Assembly (NCBI RefSeq): GCF_900103605.1
Contig: NZ_FNHY01000008.1
Coordinates: 62,001-126,000 of the forward strand
DNA: 64,000 nt
Direction of reading: 5' to 3'
Source of the DNA: Psychrobacillus sp. OK028
Lineage (GTDB): Bacteria; Bacillota; Bacilli; Bacillales_A; Planococcaceae
Part shown: positions 1 to 8,414 of the stretch, piece after piece
Numbering within the stretch: the first letter of the stretch is position 1
How the letters are laid out: the number at the start of each line of letters is the position of its first letter
Notes under the pieces: model-generated
Told to the model about the DNA's origin: nothing
Seen by the model: only the letters and a program-made list of their open reading frames with translations
The model's database searches: none
Program-made: the position numbers and the translations under genes

Positions 1-1080
1 CCTTCGTATGACCCTATAGAAAAAGTGGATGTAGCGGAAATGGAAGCGCGTTTCGCAACGAGAGATGATTTTATCAAAAGCGTAGAAGGAAAATCCCAGT
101 TATATCCTTCAGTAGCCTACGCGCTTGCTATATTCCCTCAATGGAATGAATATGATAAGGCAAGAATCGAGGCAATTGGTGAGAAGGATTATTTAAAATA
201 TGCAGAAGCGACAGTAGGATGGTATAAGTACTCAGATCAAATAATCTTCAACGGTGGTCTATTCTTCTATAATCCTCTCTATTATACATTTGGCAATAGT
301 TATGCGCATGCCGATGGTCACTTTGGTTATGGCTATACAGGTAGTAGATTTGCTGGCTATGTAGAGGGAGATTCGAAGCTTTCGATAGAGCTGTTTGAAG
401 AAAGAACTGCTCTACAAACGTTGCAACGTTTATTAAATAGTTATTTACCAATTGTATTGTTTATAAGCTGTATCTTTTTTTCTGTAGATATTGTATTGAA
501 AGATCGTCGTTATCCAAGTTTATTAAAAGGGTTTCCAATTGCCGATTGGAAAAAGCTTTTGATGAAAGGGGTTGTAGCTTTTATAGGAAGTATTTTGTCT
601 TTCGTTCCGCTATGTGTTGGTTTTATCATTATCGGATTACAAAATGACTTTGGTGATTTTTCACTTCCGGTGCCTATCTATTCTTATATTGAAGAAACCT
701 TTTCCAATATGACGATGGGTACATTCATGTTGAAAAACGCTTTGTTCATTAGTGTTTGGTTCTTATTCTTTATAGCTATCGTTTTGTTTCTAAGTATCAT
801 CGTGAAGGCTGAATTTGTTAATCTATTTGTTAGCTTATTAGTAATAGCAGCTGAGTGGATCTATTTTGAACGGGTTATGGGAGCTTATACAGATATACAA
901 CTATATCCAACCTCTTATGTGCAAGTAGGACAAGTAATTTCAGGGTATAGAAATTTTGTTTATGAGTCTCCATACCTAACCTATCAAAGTGGGTTAATAA
1001 TTGTAGGAAGTTGCACGCTTATCTTAATGATATTGACATGGATTGTGAGTCATTTTAATAGATTTAAGTTAATAGCCTAA
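1..1080 (+). CDS. ABC-2 type transporter permease, 5' end outside window
   Basis: This is the 3' part of a membrane protein gene: the frame is open from base 1 and runs PSYDPIEK into the residues after the first membrane helix of its neighbour at 1511-2701, so about 38 N-terminal residues lie upstream of the window. The GTG at 25 is an internal codon, not the start. A Tyr-rich extracytoplasmic domain of about 145 residues is followed by several membrane segments, as in ABC exporter permeases. By eye roughly four fifths of residues match the neighbour, so the two are tandem paralogues. The substrate cannot be read from the sequence. An ATPase gene should follow, but only a remnant does. Confidence 0.75.
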   Translation, partial: PSYDPIEKVDVAEMEARFATRDDFIKSVEGKSQLYPSVAYALAIFPQWNEYDKARIEAIGEKDYLKYAEATVGWYKYSDQIIFNGGLFFYNPLYYTFGNSYAHADGHFGYGYTGSRFAGYVEGDSKLSIELFEERTALQTLQRLLNSYLPIVLFISCIFFSVDIVLKDRRYPSLLKGFPIADWKKLLMKGVVAFIGSILSFVPLCVGFIIIGLQNDFGDFSLPVPIYSYIEETFSNMTMGTFMLKNALFISVWFLFFIAIVLFLSIIVKAEFVNLFVSLLVIAAEWIYFERVMGAYTDIQLYPTSYVQVGQVISGYRNFVYESPYLTYQSGLIIVGSCTLILMILTWIVSHFNRFKLIA

Positions 1081-1095
1081 GGCAAGGAGATAGAT

Positions 1096-1274
1096 ATGTT
1101 GGAATTACAACAAATAGGTGTTCAATTTGGGGATAACCAAGTATTAATGGATGTATCGATTACGTTTCAAATTACAAATACATAGCAGTTTCAATTGTTT
1201 ATATAATTTGTTTAGCTGTTTTTGCAATACTACTATCTGTAATTTTAAATGTACTATTAAAAATGTTTATTTAA
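1096..1274 (+). pseudogene. ABC ATPase 5' remnant joined to a membrane-protein 3' remnant
   Basis: ATG at 1096 follows a good ribosome site (GGCAAGGAGATAG) and encodes MLELQQIGVQFGDNQVLMDV, matching the first 25 residues of the intact ATPase at 2719, up to SITFQ. It then loses similarity and hits TAG at 1183-1185, before any Walker motif. From 1170 to 1274 a different frame reads NYKYIAVSIVYIICLAVFAI and onward to KMFI-stop, which looks like the last transmembrane helix of an integral membrane protein. The simplest reading is a deletion that fused the start of this ATPase to the end of another permease gene. Neither half can be functional. Confidence 0.7.
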
Positions 1275-1500
1275 CTATATTTATACAGGTTACTCTTGTC
1301 GTAATTCCCATTTTTTCCCAGAACTAATCAAGTTTAGACCGTTTAATCCATGTTAATTTTCTAAGTGTTTTAAAAGGAGATTTCCTGAATTTAGCTGCTC
1401 CCATCGCACTAAATTGTAATACTTAGTTGCTCTGTTTATTAGCGTTGTATTGCTAATGGCTATTATTAAATAGTATTTATCGACTTCAGAAAATATAGGG
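1275..1500. other. gene-free spacer, probably gene debris
   Basis: No usable ORF is present. Short hydrophobic stretches such as LVALFISVVLLMAIIK before a stop near 1471 hint at another decayed membrane-protein tail. No convincing terminator was found. The next gene has its own ribosome site at about 1496-1504. Confidence 0.35.
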
Positions 1501-1510
1501 GGTGGATGAA

Positions 1511-2701
1511 ATGTGGAATTATTTTAAATGGGAATTAAAACAATTTTTTACCAATAAGAAAAATATAGCTGTGTATTTAATCTTACTATTTTTAGCTGTG
1601 TATTTTGCATTAAAAGTCGCACCTTCGTATGAGCCTATTGAAAAAGTTGATGTAGCGGAAATGGAAGCACGATATGAAACGAGAGATGAATTTAACAAAG
1701 GTGTAGGAGGTATAAAAAATAAACACACTGAAGTGGTCTACGCACTTTCCATATTTCTTCAATGGAATAATTATGATAAAGCAAGGATAGAAGCAATTCG
1801 GGAGAAGGATTATTTAAAATATGCGAAAGCGACAGCAAAATGGTATAAGTATTCTGATCAATATATCGTAAAAAGTAAAGAATTATTCTACAACCCCCTT
1901 TATTACACCTATAACAATAGTTTTGGTCATGCTGATGGACATTATGGTTATGGCTATACAAGTAGTCGATTTACTGGATACGTAGAGGGAGAATCGAAGC
2001 TTTCGATTGAGTTGTTTGAAGAAAGAACTGCTCTACAAACGTTGCAACGTTTATTAAATAGTTATTTACCGGTTGTATTGTTTATAAGCTGTATCTTATT
2101 TTCTGTAGATATTGTATTGAAAGATCGTCGTTATCCAAGTTTACTAAAAGGATTTCCAATGGCTGATTGGGAAAAACTATGGATGAAAGGACTAGTTGCT
2201 TTTTTAGGAAGCATGGTGGCAGTCATTCCTTTATGTGTAGGTTTTATCATTATCGGGATACAAAGTGGGTTTGGTGATTTTTCACTCCCGGTACCTATTT
2301 ATTCGTACTTGGAAGGAACCTTTACGAATATGACGATGGGAACGTTCATTTTACAAAGCACTTTGTTTATTAGTGTTTGGCTTCTATTCTTTATAGCTAT
2401 CATTTTGTTCCTAAGTTTAATTGTGAAGACTGAGTTTATTAATTTATTTGTCAGCTTTATCGTGATAGCGGCTGAGTGGCTTTATTTTGTTCGAGGAATG
2501 GGAACTTATACAGATATAGAGCGCTTTCCAACCTCCTATGTACAAGTAGGACAAATTATTTCAGGTTATAAAAACTTTATTTATGAATCCTGGCACTTAA
2601 CCTATCAAAATGGATTAATAATTGTAGGAAGTTGCACAATCCTCATGATGATATTGACATTAATTGTGAGTCAGTCTAAAAGATTTAAGTTAATAGATTA
2701 A
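1511..2701 (+). CDS. ABC-2 type transporter permease (second copy)
   Basis: This 396-residue integral membrane protein is the full-length paralogue of the truncated permease at the left edge. Seen: one membrane helix at about residues 19-37, an outward-facing Tyr/Gly-rich domain at about 38-185, then about five further helices from about 186 to the C-terminus. This layout (TM1, long external loop, TM bundle) is common in ABC-2 exporter permeases. I chose ATG 1511 over the in-frame GTG at 1502 because the GGGGGTGG ribosome site lies directly upstream of it. The ATPase gene starts 17 nt downstream, so the pair forms an operon. The exported substrate (peptide, antibiotic or lipid) is unknown. 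Confidence 0.8.
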   Translation: MWNYFKWELKQFFTNKKNIAVYLILLFLAVYFALKVAPSYEPIEKVDVAEMEARYETRDEFNKGVGGIKNKHTEVVYALSIFLQWNNYDKARIEAIREKDYLKYAKATAKWYKYSDQYIVKSKELFYNPLYYTYNNSFGHADGHYGYGYTSSRFTGYVEGESKLSIELFEERTALQTLQRLLNSYLPVVLFISCILFSVDIVLKDRRYPSLLKGFPMADWEKLWMKGLVAFLGSMVAVIPLCVGFIIIGIQSGFGDFSLPVPIYSYLEGTFTNMTMGTFILQSTLFISVWLLFFIAIILFLSLIVKTEFINLFVSFIVIAAEWLYFVRGMGTYTDIERFPTSYVQVGQIISGYKNFIYESWHLTYQNGLIIVGSCTILMMILTLIVSQSKRFKLID

Positions 2702-2718
2702 GGAAAGGGTGATAGACC

Positions 2719-3627
2719 ATGCTGGAGTTAAAACAAATACACGTACAATTTGGAGATAAACAAGTATTAAAGGATATATCTATTACATTTCAACCTGGTG
2801 AGATTGTTGGCTTAGTTGCACCAAATGGAACAGGGAAATCGACACTGATGAACGTAATTATGAATTACTTAACACCAAGTCAAGGAAAAGTAATTTTGAA
2901 CAATGAACTACAATATTCCAATAAGACAAACGAAGTGAAGATTCATCAAGATGTATCTATGATGCCTGATCAGAGTGATTTATATAATCATGTATCTGGT
3001 AAGAACCACCTGAAAATATATCAGGCGATGTGGAATAGTGACCCTAAACTAATTGACGATACAATTGTTCAACTTGGTATGGAGTCTTATGTGAAGAAAA
3101 AGACAGGTACGTATTCTTTAGGTATGCGACAACGTTTATGTTTTGCAATGCAAATAGTTTCTAATACGCAAGTGATGCTGATGGATGAAGTGATGAACGG
3201 CTTGGATCCAACACATGTGGAGCTAATATCTCAAATTCTTTTACAAAAGAAATCGGAAGGTAAAACAATTATTATTGCCTCTCACTTATTAGAAAATCTG
3301 GAGCAATATGCAGATCGAATATTCTTTATGAAAAATGGTGAACTTAAGCTTGTGGATGAAATGGCTACTGGTTTTAACGAGGAAAAAGTAACGACAATCC
3401 GCGTATCTAACTTTTCACAGGAGCACCTCGAAGCCTTTAAGAAACAATTTACAGAACTAGAAGTAAAGATGTTGCCAAATGGTAAAACGCTTATTGATGT
3501 AAGTGAGCATAAAATAGCTTTATTAGGTCACATCACTCAGTATCTAATCTCTCAAGGATTGTTTGATTTTAGTTTTGGAACGGTGACTTTGAATGATTTA
3601 TATTCGATGGAGTATCAGCAAAAGTAG
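2719..3627 (+). CDS. ABC transporter ATP-binding protein
   Basis: This is the 302-residue nucleotide-binding subunit that powers the permease encoded just upstream. Seen: Walker A APNGTGKST at residues 34-42, the signature SLGMRQRL, Walker B LMDE followed by NGLDP, and the switch histidine in IIASHLL. The C-terminal 80 or so residues lie outside the core fold, as is usual for ATPases of ABC-2 exporters. A GGAAAGGGTGA ribosome site precedes the ATG. A terminator follows within 30 nt, closing the two-gene operon. Specificity is unassigned. The broken copy at 1096 derives from a duplicate of this gene. Confidence 0.88.
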   Translation: MLELKQIHVQFGDKQVLKDISITFQPGEIVGLVAPNGTGKSTLMNVIMNYLTPSQGKVILNNELQYSNKTNEVKIHQDVSMMPDQSDLYNHVSGKNHLKIYQAMWNSDPKLIDDTIVQLGMESYVKKKTGTYSLGMRQRLCFAMQIVSNTQVMLMDEVMNGLDPTHVELISQILLQKKSEGKTIIIASHLLENLEQYADRIFFMKNGELKLVDEMATGFNEEKVTTIRVSNFSQEHLEAFKKQFTELEVKMLPNGKTLIDVSEHKIALLGHITQYLISQGLFDFSFGTVTLNDLYSMEYQQK

Positions 3628-3648
3628 AGCTAGATGAAATGGGAAGAT

Positions 3649-3702
3649 AAAATCACAAGGGTACACACTATTTTTAAAGTAACTCTTGTGATTTTTTCTT
3701 TT
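3649..3702 (+). terminator. intrinsic terminator of the ABC exporter operon
   Basis: Arms AAAATCACAAG (3649-3659) and CTTGTGATTTT (3685-3695) enclose a 25-nt loop and run into a T-rich tail. Confidence 0.8.
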
Positions 3703-3731
3703 GACTTAGATTATCCGGAAATATCTGCAAA

Positions 3732-3760
3732 ATGACATTAAAACTATATTAGGCTATAAT
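3732..3760 (+). promoter_or_regulatory. sigma-A type promoter of metNIQ
   Basis: ATGACA at 3732-3737 and a perfect TATAAT at 3755-3760 are separated by 17 nt. No S-box or T-box lies between this promoter and the GTG at 3807, so methionine control, if any, must be protein-based. Confidence 0.65.
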
Positions 3761-3806
3761 TAAAAACGTTGTAATCACCCTTTAACTATTTGAAAGGGGT
3801 TTTTTT

Positions 3807-4556
3807 GTGATTAAATTACATAATGTCAGTAAAAGTTTTTCAACATTCCAAGCCATTAAATCTGTGTCTTTAACGATAGATAAAGGCGAGATTCACGGAA
3901 TTATAGGGGCAAGTGGAGCAGGAAAATCCACTTTATTGCGACTAATGAATTTGTTGGAAATGCCAGATGATGGGGAAGTAGAAGTGAATGGTCAAAGGTT
4001 AACCAATTTGAGCAGCAAGGAGCTTCGACAGGCACGAAAAAAAATTGGTATGATTTTTCAGCATTTTAATTTAGTGGCAAATAAAACTGTTTATGAAAAT
4101 GTTGCCGTTTCCTTAGAGCTGGCTAACATTCCAAAGAAAGAACAAAAAAGTCGCGTGCTAGAGTGTCTTCAATTTGTTGGTTTGGAGAATTTAATAGAAC
4201 AATATCCAGCGCAGTTAAGTGGCGGACAAAAGCAGCGAGTTGCAATTGCAAGGGCTTTAGCGAATAATCCGCAAGTTTTGTTATGTGATGAACCCACATC
4301 CTCTCTAGATCCTAATACAACCGCTGAAATATTATCAGTACTGGAAAATATTAGTAAAAGCCTTGGTGTTACAATTGTCATTGTTAGTCATGAGATGGAA
4401 GTGATTAAAAGCATATGTAATAGAGTAACTGTAATGGCAGCTGGAGAAATCTATAACACCGTATTAATTGAACCAAAAAGGATTCAAAATATAAACAATA
4501 GCCCAAGTTACTTTGTAGAACAACTAATAAAGGATGGTGGGAAGGTCAATGCCTGA
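3807..4556 (+). CDS. metN: methionine ABC transporter ATP-binding protein, short form
   Basis: ATPase of a methionine-type importer. Seen: Walker A GASGAGKST, Q-loop IFQHFNL, signature LSGGQKQR, Walker B LLCDEPTSSLDP and switch VSHEM. The GTG start is set by AAAGGGG seven nt upstream. At 249 residues it stops about 90 residues short of the usual MetN of about 340, so the C-terminal NIL (ACT-like) methionine-sensing domain is absent; the stop is natural and overlaps the metI start. Known MetN proteins use that domain to shut transport when cytoplasmic methionine is high, so this pump is probably not inhibited in that way (inference). The order metN-metI-metQ supports the family call, though related D-type peptide or amino acid importers cannot be excluded. 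Confidence 0.82.
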   Translation: MIKLHNVSKSFSTFQAIKSVSLTIDKGEIHGIIGASGAGKSTLLRLMNLLEMPDDGEVEVNGQRLTNLSSKELRQARKKIGMIFQHFNLVANKTVYENVAVSLELANIPKKEQKSRVLECLQFVGLENLIEQYPAQLSGGQKQRVAIARALANNPQVLLCDEPTSSLDPNTTAEILSVLENISKSLGVTIVIVSHEMEVIKSICNRVTVMAAGEIYNTVLIEPKRIQNINNSPSYFVEQLIKDGGKVNA

Positions 4557-5211
4557 TATATTAGTTCAGTACGAAGCTGAAATATGGGTGTCAATTGGAG
4601 AAACCTTTGTAATGGTTGGTGTATCTATTTTAGCTGCTATTCTAGTTGGTCTCCCAGTAGGGACCTTGCTTTTCCTTTGTAAGAAGGGGCAAGTACTTGA
4701 GAATCGGTTTATTTTTTCAACTTTAAATTTATTAGTTAATATAACCCGTTCTTTTCCATTTTTATTATTAGTTGTTTTTTTGATCCCTTTTACAAGGTTA
4801 ATCATTGGGACAGCCATTGGCACAACGGCTGCAACTGTTCCATTATCAATAATAGCCATTGCGCATTACTCTAGATTAGTCGAGCAGTCTCTATTGGATG
4901 TACCAAGAGGGGTAATGGAAGCTGCTATATCAATGGGTGCTTCAGTTAAGGAGGTTGTTTTTAAGTTTCTTTACGTGGAGGCTCGTTCGGGACTTGTTCT
5001 TGGATTAACAACATCCATTATTAGTTTTATATCATATTCGACCATCATGGGAGTGGTTGGAGGCGGTGGTATAGGAGACTTTGCCATTCGATACGGATAT
5101 CAACAATTTAAAACAGAATTAATGATTTATATGATTATCATTATGGTCATCCTAGTACAGCTCATTCAGTTTATTGGAACAACTGTATCAAGAGTGATTG
5201 ATAAAAGATAA
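4549..5211 (+). CDS. metI: methionine ABC transporter permease
   Basis: Integral membrane subunit of 220 residues with about five hydrophobic helices. The coupling loop has the EAA-type pattern MEAAISMGASVKEVVFKFL. The motif NITRSFPFLLLVVFLIPFTRLIIGT is typical of MetI. ATG 4549 overlaps the last eight bases of metN (ATGCCTGA), so the two are translationally coupled; the upstream in-frame GTG at 4534 is less likely because the GGTGGGAAGG ribosome site serves 4549. It transports with MetN and the MetQ lipoprotein. Confidence 0.85.
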   Translation: MPDILVQYEAEIWVSIGETFVMVGVSILAAILVGLPVGTLLFLCKKGQVLENRFIFSTLNLLVNITRSFPFLLLVVFLIPFTRLIIGTAIGTTAATVPLSIIAIAHYSRLVEQSLLDVPRGVMEAAISMGASVKEVVFKFLYVEARSGLVLGLTTSIISFISYSTIMGVVGGGGIGDFAIRYGYQQFKTELMIYMIIIMVILVQLIQFIGTTVSRVIDKR

Positions 5212-5229
5212 GTAATAGGAGGAAATAAA

Positions 5230-6054
5230 ATGAAGAAAATAATATTTCTAATAACAATGCTAATATTAATTTTAGCTGGTTGTGGTCAAGAGAAAGAGGC
5301 TAAGGATAAAGGTAGTGAAGATAAGGTTCAAGAAGAAGTAACATTAAAAGTAGCATCATTAATTCCCCCAATGACAGAGATCTTAGAGCTTGTTAAACCA
5401 AAATTAGCAGCGGAATCTATTGATCTTGAAATTGTTGTATTAGGGGATAATGTTCAACCTAACAGTGCTCTTGCGGCAGGTGAAGTAGACGTGAACTTCT
5501 TTCAACACGTTCCTTATATGGAGGAATTCAATAGAAATAATGATGCAGAACTAGTTCCAATTGTACCAATCTATTTTGCTAATTATGGTACCTATTCTAA
5601 AGAATACAATTCGATGGATGAATTACCGGAGGAAGCCGTTATCGCTATTGCGAATGACGTTTCAAATATAGATCGTTCATTAGCATTGTTAGCTCAACAT
5701 AATGTGATAACTTTAAAAGAGAAAACAGGTCCCTACTATACAAAAGCTGATATTGTGGAAAATCCAAAAAACTATAAGTTTGAGGAAGTAGACTTGTTAA
5801 TGTTGGCGAGAATGTATGATGATGCAGATGCAGTAGTAATGACACCTGCTTATGCTGCACCACTTAATCTGACGCCAAAAAGTGATGCTCTTATCACTGA
5901 AGGAGACGATAATGACTTTGCCATTACTCTAGTAGCACGTAAAGATAACAAGGATTCAGAAGCTATTAAAAAGCTTGCTGAAGCTATGACAAGTCCAGAG
6001 GTACGCGAGTTTTTAGAAAAAAATTATGATGAAACTGCCATTCCAGCATTTTAA
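5230..6054 (+). CDS. metQ: methionine-binding lipoprotein
   Basis: Surface receptor of the importer, 274 residues. A lipoprotein signal peptide ends in LILAGC, with Cys18 as the lipidation site, followed by a charged linker. The NlpA/MetQ fold is indicated by LKVASLIPPMTEILE, GEVDVNFFQHVPYMEEFN and the C-terminal VREFLEKNYDETAIPAF. AGGAGG lies seven nt upstream of the ATG. It is the third gene of the operon, 18 nt after metI, and is followed directly by a terminator. The family binds L- or D-methionine; the ligand here is inferred. Confidence 0.87.
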   Translation: MKKIIFLITMLILILAGCGQEKEAKDKGSEDKVQEEVTLKVASLIPPMTEILELVKPKLAAESIDLEIVVLGDNVQPNSALAAGEVDVNFFQHVPYMEEFNRNNDAELVPIVPIYFANYGTYSKEYNSMDELPEEAVIAIANDVSNIDRSLALLAQHNVITLKEKTGPYYTKADIVENPKNYKFEEVDLLMLARMYDDADAVVMTPAYAAPLNLTPKSDALITEGDDNDFAITLVARKDNKDSEAIKKLAEAMTSPEVREFLEKNYDETAIPAF

Positions 6055-6057
6055 TAT

Positions 6058-6100
6058 AAAAAGAGCTATTCTAATTGTTTTCAATGAGAATGGCTCTTTT
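6058..6100 (+). terminator. intrinsic terminator after metQ
   Basis: Arms AAAGAGCTATTCT and AGAATGGCTCTTT with a U-tract, starting within 5 nt of the metQ stop. Confidence 0.8.
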
Positions 6101-6151
6101 GTATGAATAAGTATGACTTTTAAATCGCTTACAAATAGCTTATAATTAACA

Positions 6152-6188
6152 GATAATAGAATATATATTATCAATAAAATTTGATAAT
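6152..6188. repeat. overlapping inverted repeats, possible operator
   Basis: GATAATA-N7-TATTATC (6152-6172) overlaps ATTATCAA-N6-TTGATAAT (6167-6188), giving three alternating half-sites upstream of the malate dehydrogenase gene. The half-site resembles those of Fur-family boxes, but the spacing is not the 7-1-7 arrangement. Confidence 0.4.
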
Positions 6189-6239
6189 CTATGCTATGGT
6201 TATAATAGAAATAAAAAAGATGTATTCCTGTAATTCAAC

Positions 6240-6267
6240 TTGACATATTGTTATGCCTAAGTAGTAT
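6240..6267 (+). promoter_or_regulatory. putative promoter of mqo
   Basis: TTGACA at 6240-6245, 16-nt spacer, TAGTAT at 6262-6267; the gene starts 40 nt downstream. Confidence 0.5.
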
Positions 6268-6306
6268 ACATCCTTTATACAAATATACGGAGTAAGGAAG
6301 GTTAAT

Positions 6307-7809
6307 ATGAACAAGATAGAAACAGAAACAGAAGTTATCTTAATAGGTGCCGGAATTATGAGTGCTACTTTGGGAACATTATTGAAAGAACTAAAACCAG
6401 AGTGGAAAATTAAAGTATTTGAGAAACTGGATAAAGCAGGAGAAGAAAGTTCTAACGAATGGAATAATGCCGGAACAGGGCATGCAGCACTGTGTGAGTT
6501 AAATTACACTTCAGCTAATCCAGATGGATCTATAAATATTAATAAAGCGATCAACATAAATGAACAGTTCCAACTTTCTATGCAGTTTTGGTCCCATCTA
6601 GTAAAAAGTGGGCTACTAAAAAAACCAAGTGACTTTATTATGTCATTGCCTCATATGAGTATGGTGCAAGGGGAAGATAACGTAGCTTTTTTAAAGAAAC
6701 GTTTTGAAGCGATGTCTAACAATCCTCTATTCGAAGGAATGGAGTTTTCGGATGATCCAGAAAAACTAAAAGAATGGATTCCGCTTATTATGCAAAATCG
6801 TCCAGAAACCGATGTCATTGCAGCTACTAAAATTGACACTGGAACAGATGTTAACTTCGGAGCATTAACACGTATGCTGCTTGAGCATCTAAAAAAACAA
6901 AACGTTGATATAAATTACAGTCATAGTGTGGAAAATCTTAAAAGAACGAATGATGGCAAGTGGGAAGTGAAAGTGAAGAATGAGGCAGAAGGTAAAATTG
7001 AATATCATACTGCTAAATTCGTATTCATCGGAGGTGGAGGCGGAAGTCTTCATTTGCTACAAAAGTCTGGTATTCCTGAAGGAAAGCATATTGGAGGATT
7101 CCCGGTAAGTGGACTATTTTTAGTATGTAACAAGCCGGAAATTGTCGAGCAGCACCATGCAAAAGTATATGGAAAAGCTAAAGTCGGTGCTCCACCAATG
7201 TCCGTGCCGCATCTTGATACAAGATTTATTGACAATAAAAAATCATTATTATTTGGACCATTTGCTGGTTTCTCACCAAAGTTTTTAAAAACAGGTTCGA
7301 TGTTGGATTTAGTGACTTCCGTTAAACCTGATAACCTAACAACGATGCTAGCAGCTGGGGCAAAAGAAATGTCTTTAACAAAATACTTGATACAGCAAGT
7401 TATGCTATCAAAAGAAAAACGTATTGAAGAATTACGAGAGTTTATCCCGACAGCGAAATTAGAGGATTGGGATACAGTAGTAGCTGGTCAGCGTGTACAA
7501 GTTATTAAAGATACAGAGACCGGTGGTAAAGGAACGCTACAATTTGGTACGGAAATTGTTACTGCAGCTGATGGTTCGATCGCTGCCCTTTTAGGAGCCT
7601 CTCCAGGTGCTTCAACTGCTGTACAAGCTATGATTGAGATACTAACTAGATGTTTCCCACAACATATTGATGAGTGGGAACCAAAAATTAAAGAAATGAT
7701 TCCTTCTTACGGCGTTTCGTTAATGGAAAACCCAGAGCTTCTGCAAGAAGTTCATGCTTCCACTGCAGAAATACTTGGACTAAACAAACAAGAGCGTGTC
7801 TATAGTTAA
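6307..7809 (+). CDS. mqo: malate:quinone oxidoreductase
   Basis: FAD-dependent, membrane-associated oxidation of malate to oxaloacetate with quinone as acceptor: a TCA-cycle step feeding the respiratory chain without NADH. The 500-residue length is standard. Seen: N-terminal FAD fold [14 protein letters not shown], the family block [40 protein letters not shown], and [14 protein letters not shown] 6307 has AAGGAAGG nearby. The gene is monocistronic, with its own promoter region and a strong terminator. Nothing in it looks unusual. Confidence 0.95.
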   Translation: MNKIETETEVILIGAGIMSATLGTLLKELKPEWKIKVFEKLDKAGEESSNEWNNAGTGHAALCELNYTSANPDGSININKAININEQFQLSMQFWSHLVKSGLLKKPSDFIMSLPHMSMVQGEDNVAFLKKRFEAMSNNPLFEGMEFSDDPEKLKEWIPLIMQNRPETDVIAATKIDTGTDVNFGALTRMLLEHLKKQNVDINYSHSVENLKRTNDGKWEVKVKNEAEGKIEYHTAKFVFIGGGGGSLHLLQKSGIPEGKHIGGFPVSGLFLVCNKPEIVEQHHAKVYGKAKVGAPPMSVPHLDTRFIDNKKSLLFGPFAGFSPKFLKTGSMLDLVTSVKPDNLTTMLAAGAKEMSLTKYLIQQVMLSKEKRIEELREFIPTAKLEDWDTVVAGQRVQVIKDTETGGKGTLQFGTEIVTAADGSIAALLGASPGASTAVQAMIEILTRCFPQHIDEWEPKIKEMIPSYGVSLMENPELLQEVHASTAEILGLNKQERVYS

Positions 7810-7838
7810 TTCTTTAAATTGACTTTATTAAAAAAAGT

Positions 7839-7882
7839 AGAATCTTTAATCTGTCCAAAGATAGATTAAAGATTCTTTTTTG
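7839..7882 (+). terminator. intrinsic terminator after mqo
   Basis: Perfect arms AGAATCTTTAATCT (7849-7862 region) pair across a short loop and end in TTTTTT. Confidence 0.85.
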
Positions 7883-8004
7883 ATTTCTAGGACCATCACA
7901 GTAAAAAACTTCTTATATAAATTAATATCGTTGAATTGGACAAGATAATCTATGAGGAGTACATTTTTTGTATTTCTTAAGATATCTCAATAAGGAGGAC
8001 AGTT

Positions 8005-8229
8005 ATGCCAAATGTAGAAGTGAAATGTGCAGTATCAAATTGTATTTTCCATGCAAAAGGAAATGTTTGTGGAGCAGAAAAAATTGAAATAGATATGGAT
8101 TACCATGCAAACCACAAAAGTACAGAATTTGCTTCTGAATTTGATTACCGCTCTATTTCTGCAGAAGCAAGTCATTCTGCAGATACATGCTGTAAAACAT
8201 TTAAATCTAAAGATGAAGGCAGAAAATAG
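8005..8229 (+). CDS. DUF1540 domain protein
   Basis: Small cysteine-containing protein of 74 residues. Seen: N-terminal VEVKCAVSNCIFHAKGNVC, then a second Cys pair at TCCKTF. This is the DUF1540 pattern (CxVxNCxxxxxxxxC with a distal Cys pair), a family of unknown function frequent in Firmicutes; the cysteines suggest metal binding (inference). A strong AAGGAGG site precedes ATG 8005. It stands alone with a terminator about 75 nt downstream. Confidence 0.8.
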   Translation: MPNVEVKCAVSNCIFHAKGNVCGAEKIEIDMDYHANHKSTEFASEFDYRSISAEASHSADTCCKTFKSKDEGRK

Positions 8230-8304
8230 TATTAGTTTTAATGCTAAAATAGTGTCTAATCGAATAGGTAACATATTGGCAGCATTGATCTAAACATTGG
8301 GATG

Positions 8305-8342
8305 AAGGGACTAAAGGGAATAATCTCTTTAGTCCCTTTTTA
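8305..8342 (+). terminator. intrinsic terminator after the DUF1540 gene
   Basis: Arms AAGGGACTAAAG and CTTTAGTCCCTT with a T tract. Confidence 0.85.
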
Positions 8343-8367
8343 TAGGTAAATTAATAAACAGATCTAT

Positions 8368-8408
8368 CAAAAAAGAAGAATGCTCAAAGTACCGAGCACT
8401 CTTCTTTA
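8368..8408 (-). terminator. intrinsic terminator of the ECF S component gene
   Basis: AAGAAGAATGCTC pairs with GAGCACTCTTCTT (one bulge); the A tract at 8368-8375 becomes the U tract on the minus strand. Confidence 0.75.
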
Positions 8409-8414
8409 CGTTAC

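Noticed and set aside
6152-6188. Classical Fur or PerR box before mqo
   Set aside because: The half-sites are right but the spacing is 7 or 6 nt, not 1, so I call it only an inverted repeat.
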